DNA of 64,000 bases from Triops longicaudatus (Eukaryota > Arthropoda > Branchiopoda > Notostraca > Triopsidae). Under the pieces are notes generated by a model. That model worked only from the letters and a program-made list of their open reading frames with translations, was not told the DNA's origin and did no database searches. Of this stretch, positions 12,099-22,632 are shown piece by piece (the first letter of the stretch is position 1; each line of letters begins with the position of its first letter). The position numbers and the translations under genes were made by a program. The stretch is taken from the NCBI GenBank assembly GCA_022885665.1, contig JAGQDJ010000063.1:1-64000 (forward strand), given 5' to 3'.

Positions 12099-12256
12099 GA
12101 TGAGGACGATTTGGTGGCGTTCACAATATTTGGCTCGTCGCAACTACGCACTTGCTCAACTGTTCTGAAAGTCCTTGCCGGAGCTGCTGACTCACGCACA
12201 GCTTGATAAGAATTAACCCCAATAGGTGGCAGTACTTGAGAAGTAAGCGTCCCCAT
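12095..12256 (-). other. Upstream ORF overlapping the GABARAP start (ATGA)
   Basis: From an ATG at 12256 a 53-codon frame runs to a TGA (12097-12095) that shares bases with the GABARAP ATG (12098-12096). The frame is open further upstream to 12391 without an ATG. A second short frame (ATG at 12293, 26 codons, different frame) lies within the same leader. Neither peptide resembles a family I know. Whether they are transcribed with GABARAP is unknown. Confidence 0.3.
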
Positions 12257-12615
12257 TTGGTGGGAAACCGATGACTTCTTGAATATACGCCATGTTAATT
12301 CGAATTTTCTCAGCCCTGAGAGCTTCTTTAGTGAAACTTTTGCACTGTTTAACTTTGTTACGGTCGTTGAATTAATTGTATCTTTTTTCAAAAAGCACGA
12401 TTATTTTTTTGCACATAAAAACTGAGTTAAATTGCGTCACGTGCTAGCATTAGCATCCTCGGCGTCTCTAGCGTGAAAATTAGATGTAAGCTTTACCTAG
12501 CTCAATCGAATTTAACATCCAAATAACAGAAAAGTACCTTTCGCCGATTTAAATAAAAAATAAATAGCCAAAAATAAGCGTGTATTTCAGGACTAAGCAC
12601 ACAATCTCAGCAGTT

Positions 12616-14449
12616 TTAGTTAAAGCGTTTGGGTGCTAGACATTGGCCTTCTTGAAACCACCAATGTACAATATCATTGTAGGCAGTTTTCTTGTTCCTA
12701 AGCACGGGATCATGCAACAATTTACAGAGCTCACACCAAGCTCTGTGAAACACAGGCTTGACATTGTCATTCCACTGCAAATATGTTTGGTAAAGTTCGT
12801 CGTCCGCCATGACTTTTCGCAAGTACCGCGCTAACGCTTGGGGCGACGCAAATTTGTCCGCGTCGATATAAGAATTCGGCGGCCCGAGTTTCTTATGTGC
12901 CTCGGTGCCGAACACGATCGGCACCACGCCGTTCTTTAACGGGTTGAAAAACTTTTCGGTGACGTAATCCACGCAAACCGAGTTTTCAAACGCGATATAA
13001 AATTTATACTCTCGTCCAATTCTCTGCAAACACGAGTTGTTGCGCTCGCAGACCAAATCCCCACATTTGCCGTAAATATCGACCGGAACGTATCTGGCGA
13101 GTCGCTTCACATACTTTTCTCTTTTCCCGTAAGTGTGGCAATGCGAAACTATCCACGCGATGCCTTTTCTCTTCGCTTTGATAAACGAACCGTAGTCAAA
13201 GCGAATTTCCACGTTTTTCTTAGGATACGAACCCTTCAGGCGTCGAAACTCGTCAAGCTCAGTGATCCACCGGACCTCAACTTTTCCTTTTTCCTTTGGC
13301 ATGGGCTTACGGTCCGTCAACGGCACCATTTCGCCATAAGGACTGTAAATATCCGAATCTTGCCGGTACGTCATGGTCCAGTTGTACAGCCCTTGGTGAT
13401 CGGTAAGCGAGGACGTGTACACAGGTGGTTCTTTGTTGTAGAAAACCCAGCGTTGATGAGGCAAACGTACGGCGGGCATGTCACTCAGGTTTGTGTTCCG
13501 CGGATGGAAAATCAGGGCGTCGCTGGTGTTCAAGCTAGAACGGTCTTTCGTGGACACGCAGTGAGGTACTGGACATTTCAGGAAGGGCGACGCACCCATG
13601 CCGACGTAGTAATCGTCCCGATCGAAGAACCCGGTCCAGTACAGTATCACTTTCGGACGTGGAATATCCTGTTCAACAACAAGATCGTGAGTCAACCGCG
13701 ATCAAAGTGTATGGCAACTCATTTCGAGAATTATAGCGCAAACTATGCTCACGTCCTTATCAAACTATTTTTAACAACAATAAAACGATTCTAAGAGACA
13801 AATCCTGCTACACGAAAAATAGACAAAAGGAAACCAAAAAAAGCGACAATAGAAATTAAAGATTTAGCTGGTTTAACGCAATATAAAAAAGCTGATTAAG
13901 AACTAGAGTTAAATGATTATACTTCGAACAAATGAGCTGAAAAGCCTTATTATGTTATCACTAAAGGTGATCAGTAGACATTTCAATTATCTATACAAGA
14001 CCACTATGTTTCACACAAAAGGGACATTATACGAAAGTCACTATATCTTATCGCATCGATCGTCACCGTAGTCTACTTCAACGAAAGCTATGAAGAATCT
14101 TTACAAAAGTCTCCGCTCTATTGTGTTCCGTATCTGGACTCTTTTCACGTCCAGCTGCAATCCAGTAAAGATAACAATAAAATGATAACAAATAAAAAAT
14201 ATATAATATATTTTGTCGAACAATCAAGATTACTGTATCGAAATGGACCGCAGTAGTTGCATTGCGTCCCAATTCGGGCTTTTGTCGCGAGTTAATATCA
14301 TCCTTTGGCCAAATCGCTGGCCGCTGCACCGAGTTGCCCCACAAAGCGACGCCAACAACGTGGAGTACTGCTAATGCCACCACAATGTAAAAGCACCCAT
14401 ACGGCAATTGGCATGCTCTTAGCTTGAAACGCAGTCTCATCAGCCGCAT
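12616..14449 (-). CDS. GT10 alpha-1,3-fucosyltransferase (FUT-1)
   Basis: Two exons, 14449-14234 and 13668-12616, giving 422 aa. It is a type II Golgi membrane protein: short cytosolic tail, one membrane anchor at about 17-37, a stem, then the catalytic domain in exon 2. The GT10 donor-binding motif is intact (FYIAFENSVCVDYVTEKFF...VPIVFG), as are the GIAWIVSHC and VDIYGKCGDLVC segments. The acceptor-side motif reads HQRWVFYNKEPPVY. It transfers fucose from GDP-fucose, probably to GlcNAc in alpha-1,3 linkage on N-glycans or Lewis-type structures; core versus antennal use cannot be told from sequence. The intron separates anchor and stem from the catalytic domain, in phase 0 before DIPRPKV. 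FUT-2 in this window has the same intron position. Confidence 0.93.
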
Positions 14450-17400
14450 GGTGTCAGCCTTGCAACGCGTTTATTCAAATCTTTGCATTTAATCTCCTGC
14501 AAGAAATATACTAGTATAAGTTTTTTTTTCCTTTACTAACACTATAAGAAAGTAACTCAAATGCAACAGTCAATAAGCTATGAATTAAGGGGTTTCAAAA
14601 ATATAAGGAATATACACTTGCTTGTTAAAATGCAAAATGATAATTTCTGAAAGATTTAAATAGTTGAAGTCTACTTGTGTTTTAAGCTTACTTGCATTAC
14701 GGGAAGACAAGAGTTGAGGAACCATGGTTGATAACTGTCAAGAAGGATTGGCAGCCACCGTTTGACGGGTGCGAGTCACAGCGACCTTATCCAGAACGAC
14801 GACAGTGCACGTACTGCTAGCATGTGTTTTTTTTTATGGTAAATGTTCACGGATTGACATGTGGGACGTCGTCTCCGGTGTCATCTTCCAGCTGCCGTTC
14901 AGCTCTGTTAAACATATAAAGTGACTTACATGAGGCGTTCACACACTAAGACTAATGTACAATAATTTCCAAGACAGAGCTTTCTTGAATTCTGGTGAGT
15001 TTTTAATACGCAATCTTTTTGGAGATTCAATGTTTCATCATCATTATAAAATATGGGTAGCGGATAAAAACCTCGAACCCCGCCTAAGTAGCAGTTTGCA
15101 TCTGAGAGCTTACCACCCAACGGTTAACTAAAATTTCGACTCCTTTGCACTACGTGGGCACTTTTGACTTTGAGGCTCGTTCGTGCCCTAGCCCAGAAAT
15201 CAGGAACGTGCTCGTGTTTTGTTTCTATTGTTGTTGTTTGAATTGTCTAGCCAACGTTGTCGAAGTGTTGGGTAGGGAAAATCTCGAATTCTTAATGCTG
15301 TAGTTCACTAAATATATTTTTTTAATAAAAGCTGCAATGTATTCTATTATTCCCTTTACCCATTTATATATCTACACGTTTTTTTTTTTACACGCATATG
15401 TGGGTAAAGCGTGAAGAACACACGTGCGTAAGTAGCCTGAGGAAACAAAGGATTGACTGTTCAAAAAGAGACTTTGACAAGCCAAGAAAGCCCTAAAGAG
15501 GAAGAAGATTTATGAGAAGTAATTTTATCCCACTGTAGTTGCGACTTCAGTGGAAATAGTTGAAGACCTCAGGATACCAACTTGGGAATTAAACTTGAAA
15601 CGGTGCGTAAAGTTTGGGATGATTTTTCGAAAATCCTTTAAAATTTTAAACATATTTTCTCGACAGTAAGGATTTTACTATAAATATCTACCACACTCCA
15701 CTGAAGTAATTCCAAAAAATATTTTACGTAATTTCTATTTTTGGTAGCAGAAAGACAGGAACTTTTCACTTGTTCGATTGCGTCAAAACTGCGTAATCGA
15801 TTTTTAACATGCTTGAACTAAAAATTCCTTTCCTTAAATACCTGGTGTGCGTTATTAAGAAAAGCTTACTTTCTCACAAAAGTTTGACGTTGTTCGTTTT
15901 CAAACTGTCCGACTGAACTCAACTTTCTCTGCCCTATCGAAAGTAGAAAAACGTGAAACGCTTAAGATTTTACAAGAGTGCATTCTAAAATGTCTTAATA
16001 CCATCTCTAAGACATTATTCGTACGTAACTTTACTATCAGATTTGGGAAAACGGAATAGTTTTTGTAAAATCTGTGCTGAGAAATTCCCATGTAATTTGA
16101 AATCAGCAAGAAGGGGCAATTAATTTAAAAAACACAGTCATCTTTTTTAAATTCTTGCATAAAATTTTATATCGTAAAGTCAGATTACTTACTTTATAAA
16201 AATGTGGAAAAAATTACTGCTAGGACTTTGACATTAGGGAAGCTCGTGTGAAGCCTTAGGCTTTTCGAAAGAAACTGAATAGTCATTCAGTACCACAATT
16301 TCACCAATTTCGAGCAAGTGAGTGGCAGGAACACTGATTTGGAAATCCGTCTCCCCCTTCCCGGAAACTTTTAAAAGAACTCTATCACAGACCTCTTGGA
16401 TGCGTCGAGTTTAACATGCCTAGCCTTTCGCTTCGTAAAACGTAAGTCAGTCTAGGGTTGATAACAAGTAATAAAACAAGACGAGCGTATCGCTTATCGT
16501 CAGCAAATAGTCAAGCGACGTTCAATAGATGAACTGTCCAAAAATCAGCACGATAATCTGTATGGATAAGAATCACATGTACAACACTTTCCCCAAAAGA
16601 CGGCCCCAATTAAGCGCCCGATGCTAACAACACGGCACTGTGTGAAAAAGCGACGCTGCGGGACATCAGCGTTCGGAAGAGTCGAAAGTGGAACACTCTC
16701 GCGCAACTGCCGTGGCGTTAGATATGGGATGGGCTTGTTTTCTATGGAAAGTACTGTACTTACACATGCATCGGACATCAAGATTTTAGATTATTTTCCA
16801 CGAACCCGGGCAAAGCTCTATCCATTACTGAGCACAGTAGCCAGGGTCAAGTTCAGGCTGTCTGAAACATGCACTTGACACTGTGTGGAGTAAAACTCTT
16901 GAGAAGGGTTTCGAGAACCGGCTTTTTGTTTTTGAAGAAACACGAGCTAATTTATTAGAGTTTCTAAAATTCGTTATTGAAGCGTTTAAGGTTCTTTTAG
17001 CTAATCCGTTTCAACAAACTATTGATTATTTTTTAATAAAAGGAATAATAAATAACTTTCAATAACTCCCTTTTAAATTCGTTGAGCTTAGTTTTCAATT
17101 TTCTTAAATTTTTTGAGCTGTTGTTTCTTGAAATATTTTAATTATCTCTTTAGTTAAGTTTTGCCGGTTCGTTTGATTTGTATGCCCCAGTTTTCATTTC
17201 ATGTCCCTTTAGATCTTTCAATATCAGCAGACAAGGCGTTTAAAATCCCAGCTAGCTGTGTTTGTGAATGGTCGTCTTTGCGCAACACCGTTTTTTTTTT
17301 CATTCTTTTGCCAAATTCTGTCCTGTTCCATAGAAATCGAGCTTAACAGGAACAGATTTGTCACACAAAGTTGCTTGCTTAATAGGAAATAGAAGTTCAG

Positions 17401-17491
17401 AATCGAATTCACCTTGCTGATCGTCGTTCGCCGTCCAGATTGCCTGTTTACAATCCTCGTGGTTCTGTTTTGCCTTTCGCGCACTGAAAAC
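14450..17491. other. 3-kb intergenic region between FUT-1 and WDR55
   Basis: Divergent upstream region of two genes. It is AT-rich with scattered short open frames (such as 14926-15120 minus and 16621-16878 plus) that lack family similarity and splice context. I find no supportable gene or mobile element. A tRNA-like pair of boxes near 15071-15119 fails to fold. Confidence 0.5.
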
Positions 17492-19431
17492 ATGCCGCGA
17501 AAAGACAAAGCTAATAAACGCAAAGCACCTAAAAATGCAAACCCGGTCAGCAGCAATGGTAACTCCAGTACTATTAAAAAAGCCAAAGTCTTAGTCCCAG
17601 AAGATTCAGACGATTCTCTGTCCAGCGACTCTGACATTAGTTCGAGCGACGATGAACTCTTTATGAAACTCCCTTCCAACGATGCTGACGGCAGTGATAC
17701 CGATAAGGAAGAGGCAAATACTAACCAGCATGAAGAAGGAGAGCCAGAGGAGCAAGCAAATGGTGGAAATGACGGTGAAGATAGTTCAGATTGGGAATCA
17801 GCGTCTGATTCTAGTGGAGATTCTTATCCGGAAAAAGGCGAAAATTCAGAAAACAAGGAAACAGATGAAGAAGAAGTGGAAGGAGAAGAAGACGAAGTAG
17901 TTCAAGCCATTCGTAAAGCTGTTGAACCCCAACAAAGAGATAAACCCCCTTCTATAGACGTCACTAGCATGGTCGCAGATTTCAGCTTTCATTCCGAGTC
18001 TGACGTCATCGCTATTGCTACCATGGATGGCCCTATTTTAGCGTAATAAACTCGTATTTATCTAGTAAACTATTGTCTGTCACCCTCTTGCTTTTAATAG
18101 GAAAAATCTCACAAAAAGCATTTTTATTTAATTTTTGGCAATTTTATTTGCATCATTTATTTATTTTTCGCAGGTATCACTACACGAACGAAGAATGCAC
18201 CTTAGCAGCGAAATTAAAACACCATAAAAGAAGTTGCAGAGCAATAGAATTCGGCATTGGAGGAAGCCATTTATTCACAGCCTCGAAAGACAAATCCATA
18301 GCTATTATCGACACGAATGCTATGAAAATTACCCAACACCTCAAAAACGCACACGAGTAATTTTCAAATACACCATTTTCCCATTATTCTATGTTTAGTT
18401 ACGTTTCATTGTATTAAATTAATTTGCATTTACTTTCTAGGCTCTTTTAATGTTTAAAATTTGTGCAATTATTTTTAATTTTTGTGCAATTTCTGTTTTA
18501 GTTCGGCGTTGTACTGTTTACGACCAATGACGGAGCAAGTATGGGCCTCAGGGGACGAAGACGGGTACGTGAAGGTGTGGGATATGCGACGCTCCACGCC
18601 CACTCCAGTTGTGGTGTTCAAAGAGATGGAGGAATTCGTGAGCAGCATGATCACGGACGACGCGAATCGTTTGTTGCTGTGTACTTCCGGCGAAGGCACT
18701 TTGACCGCGTTCAACACGCGAGGCAAGAAGATGGAAGCTCAGTCAGAAGTGTACGAATCGGAGATGAATTGCTTGGGCCTGATTCGCAACGAGAGCAAAC
18801 TCGTCACCGGTTTAGCCTCGGGCATGATGTACGTCTTCGACATGGGCTCCTTTGGCTACCATAGCGACAGTTTCGGCGACCATCCCGACGCTATTAACGC
18901 CGTTTTGCCCGTTACGGAAGACGTGGTAGTCACAGCTTGTGAAGATGGCAAAATCAGGTGCGTTATTATCATAACCGAGTTATTTTCAGGAAATTTAGGA
19001 TACTTCTCAGCCAAATCCGTTTGTTGAAATTTTGGAACCTTTTTTTCTTGTTTGAGAGTCAAATTGATTATCATCAATTGTTATCTATTTTAAATTAATT
19101 AATAATGTATGAATTAATTGTCTTTTTGCGCGTTTCCAGGGCCGTGCGACTGTTTCCACACCGGTATTTGGGTGTCGTGGGGCACCATAACGGGTTTCCG
19201 ATCGAACGTTTGGATATTTCGTCGTGTGGCCAGTTGTTGGCGTCGTCTTCTCATGACAGCGTGGTGAAGTTTTGGAATTTGTCCTTCTTGGAAGACATGC
19301 AGCTGCCGAAAGAACGCAAATCGCTGCGGAACAAGAAACGCTCCCAAAGAAAAGATAAAATCGAACACCAGTTGCCATCTTCGAATGTTCGAAACGTTAG
19401 TGAATTCTTTGCTGAATTGGGAGATGAATAA
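17492..19431 (+). CDS. WDR55: WDR55, nucleolar WD40-repeat protein
   Basis: Four exons: 17492-18042, 18174-18356, 18502-18957 and 19140-19431, giving 493 aa, all in phase. The N-terminus begins with a Lys-rich patch (MPRKDKANKRK) and runs through about 140 residues of Asp/Glu/Ser-rich sequence before the beta-propeller. WD repeats are recognisable in FTASKDKSIAIIDT, WASGDEDGYVKVWDMRR, GEGTLTAFNTRGKK, SGMMYVFDMG, VTACEDGKIR and ASSSHDSVVKFWNLSFL. The C-terminus is basic and ends FFAELGDE, matching the WDR55 FFAGL ending. WDR55 supports rRNA processing and nucleolar integrity. The protein is about 110 aa longer than human WDR55, almost entirely because of the acidic N-terminal region. Confidence 0.92.
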
Positions 19432-19432
19432 A
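19427..19432 (+). terminator. AATAAA overlapping the WDR55 stop codon
   Basis: The last sense codon GAA and stop TAA (19429-19431) form part of an AATAAA. If it is used, the 3' untranslated region would be only about 10-30 bases. Confidence 0.5.
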
Positions 19433-19650
19433 AATGTATAAATTGTTACCAACCGAATTTATTCTTTCAACTTTGTTTAAGGCGTTTCAATCCTAAGAAG
19501 ACAACTCATCTTGAAAAAAAAAAATAACAGTATTAGTGAATTTGAATAAGAACAATTTTCACAGGAAATTCTAACGAAAGGTTTAAAATGTCAATTTCAA
19601 TGAGCAGTCATATAATAGACTTCTAATAGTGGAAAAAGGATCAAGAAAGA

Positions 19651-22632
19651 TTAAAGACTGACAGCAGCTTGTTGAGTTTTCATAATCTCCTTCAACACGA
19701 GTCGACGTAAAGGCTTTCCGTTGTCGTTATAAGGGATCTTTCTCACCAAAAAAACTCCACCACGCAATTTTTCTTCTTCGTTGGCTCGTTCTGCGTTATT
19801 TTTTCATTAGTTTCAGCTTCTTTGCATATTTTGAATTCATGTTAGGTATTGAAGATTAGGTATTTTAGATATTTAGAATTTTTATATTTTAGATATTTAA
19901 AAATGTTTGTATTTAATTATTTGAATATTTAATTTAGGTACTTTTCCAATATATTTATAAATTTTAGCATTTATTTTTTAAGTCTTTCTCGAGTGAAAAT
20001 ACGTTTTCTATTTACATCCGCTCTTTTCTGGCTTACATCTTGATTACAAATTCTTAGGTAAGTTTTGTTGGTATATAATTATTTTTATTTCTACGTTTTG
20101 CGTAGGTAAACTTGCTTAAATGCGCTAACTCACCGTCTATAAACTGCCTGATACTAGAGGGCGACGCTGTAGATCCAGGTGCCAGAACTACAGCTGCAGC
20201 GGGATGTTCACCATCAATTTCGTTTGGAATGCCCACAACACAGGCATCTTCGACCGAATCTATCGATTTCAGCAGAATTTCCAATTTCACCGGCGGAACC
20301 TAACACATTATACGCCTTATAACAGCGATTTTGGAGTACATGGCAGCCTTACGTGAGCCATTCGGTATTTGATGAGCTCTTTAATGCGACCAGTGACAAA
20401 TAACTGGCCAGATTCGTCAAAGTAGCCTATGTCACCCGTATGAGCCCAGTCATCTTTGTAAAAGCTGGCCGTTTCCTTCATAAAACGTATTTGGAACTTC
20501 ATTAGTACAGTACTCGTATTCTTAATCAATTTGTTTTACTTCTGGGTGATTCAAATAGCCTTTCATCATAGAAATGGTTCTAGTAAGGATTTCACCATGT
20601 GCATTAACACCAAGCGCAGATCCAGTTGGGTCAGATATCTAGTTTTCGCAGAAATAGCATTAGTTTAACTTAGGTTTAATAGTATTCATATTGATGACGT
20701 CCCTTCCAGCTATTTTTAGGTCATTTTGTATAGGAACAATCGGAAACCGTCGCCTTTTAAATTAGGACGTTACACTATGTTAAATATTTTCTCAGTATCG
20801 CTGGAGTAAATAGGAAGTCCATAGCTCAGTAAAAAGTTAAATAAGGATCTAAAACTAGGACCGCTTCTGCTGAAAACCTAAGTTGACATGTGACGCCACC
20901 TCTACGGCAAATTGCTTACTAGACACTGCAGAAGGGGAAAAGACGCTGAAAGCAACAGAAAAATAAAACTATAACCGATATAGTACAGCAGTTCTCCTTT
21001 TGTAAAAACATTACGCGTTAGTATTTAAATGTTAGTACACGTAGAAAAAGTTTAACGGTGACAGACGAGGTAAAGGTCTTAGAAAAAAATGCACCAAAAG
21101 GTGCTAGAAAACGAGTTACCTTCACTGAAGTACCTGGAAATAGCCATCCAGAACTACCAACCTTGCGTTCTATGTAAAATCAGTTACTGTATTTAAGACG
21201 CTTTAGCAGCATAAACGAGTTTTACCAACTGGTGGTTCGCTCTTAGGCTTCAACGATACCGAAGAGACCATACTAATCTCCGTCATTCCGTAGCCTACGG
21301 AAATCTCTTTCAAGTTAGGAAAAACGGCTGGCAACTTGGTTTCGTCCTCAGTGTTCCACGTAGATCCGCCAAACAAAAACTCCTCAACGTGGCTAAAGTC
21401 ATAGCTTTTGACCACAGGGTTGCGAATCAAGAACGCCATTTGCGAAGGAAACACTGACACGCCCTTAACCTACACAAATAAATGTTCAAAAACTATTAAA
21501 CTCTGCGTATCAGACACTGAATTACAAATTTCTAAAACGACCCCAAACCGTACTTGCGTTTCAGCCATTGCTTCCAAAAGTGCTTGATCCGAGTACTGCG
21601 ATAGAGTAACGCAATGTGTCCCGTATGTCATCCAAATGAGGGAGAGCATAATCCCGCCCAGGTGTACCATAAAGTTGATAAATAAATTTTTTCCTGTTGA
21701 AGTTCGTACACTGTTGCAGCTACCATAAAAGAATCAAACATTTCAACACGTTCGTTTTGGGATCTTTGTGAAATAAAAATAAAAAAAAACACCTTCGAAT
21801 CGTATGTGCCGCGGCGACCAGCGTTCGATGCGTGTGCATAATGCCCTTCGGCAATCCGGTGGTACCACTCGAGTACGGTAGCCAAATCACCGTCTCCACA
21901 TCTGTTTCAACCTCGCTTCCCGCCTCTTTTTCAAAATCTCCATCTTTGCCAGAGTTCAAAAGGTCAGCAAGCGGTACACACCCTTCTGCCTCCCCGTCCA
22001 TTGACCAAGTTTCCTTAATTACATCGCCACCTAACGTTACAGCCTCCCCTGCTTTTGGTGCCCGCAGCACGTCGCAGCAAAGATATTTTGATTTCGTTTC
22101 TTTGCAACGATCAGCTACTTCGCCTATGATGTATAATCTAATTAAATTGTTGTCATCATACGCTTTCAACGATTTTGCTTTGTTGCGCTTTTTGCTTAAT
22201 ATCGAGATGATATTTTTACAATATCTTCCTTGTATTATTACTGGACGAGTTGGAGACAGCAACGGTCGTAAATTTGGCACCACAGCGCCAAATTGCCAGG
22301 GCTAATAAAGGAAATTCGACATGGTTCGATGCATAAATGGCAACGCAATCTCCAGGTTTTAACCCTCTGCTGCGAAGACCGTTTGTTAAACGTGTTACCA
22401 ACGGAATTATTTCCGAATATTTAATTGATCTCTTGGTAGTCCAGTCCACCTGTTGCATCCACACCTTAATGAGTACGAAAGCTTGAGCTTGAAACCTTAC
22501 CATGTACACCGCATCTTCGGGTAAGGTCGGAAGAATGTCTTGTACACAATCAATGAGATACTTGTGATAGGCAACGTTCGGACAAGGAGGCACTGCCGTG
22601 TCCGAAGTTAACACGTTGTTTTCTAACACCAT
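19651..22632 (-). CDS. 4-coumarate-CoA ligase / luciferase-like acyl-CoA synthetase
   Basis: Ten exons: 22632-22501, 22464-22242, 22123-21793, 21719-21554, 21469-21230, 21161-21120, 20638-20540, 20475-20353, 20299-20134 and 19790-19651, giving 553 aa. It belongs to the ANL adenylating superfamily. Visible motifs: P-loop YSSGTTGLPKG, A5 GYGMTE, A7 HTGDIGYFD, A8 hinge GRIKELIKYR, and the C-terminal catalytic Lys in NDNGKPLRR. It would activate a carboxylic acid as the acyl-AMP and then form the CoA thioester; the substrate is unknown. Exon 6 is a 42-base micro-exon. Intron 5 is bounded by GTTGGTA at both ends, so the exact junction is ambiguous, but the mRNA is not. The protein ends VSL, not a classical SKL peroxisomal signal. 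It converges on WDR55 (219 bp between stops). Confidence 0.9.

Noticed and set aside
13135..13794. 219-codon plus-strand frame over FUT-1
   Set aside because: Antisense to the conserved catalytic exon of FUT-1; codon pattern and motifs belong to the minus strand.
15047..15120. Possible tRNA or tRNA-derived SINE on the minus strand (GGTTCGAGG near 15071, TGGTAAGCTC near 15110)
   Set aside because: The boxes are imperfect and the T-stem flanks (GGCGG/TTTTT) cannot pair, so no cloverleaf forms.
21134..21161. 28-base exon 6 of the acyl-CoA synthetase ending at CCAG|gtact
   Set aside because: It leaves the wrong phase for exon 7; extending to the gtaact donor (exon 21161-21120) gives the conserved GSSGWLFPG context and correct phase.
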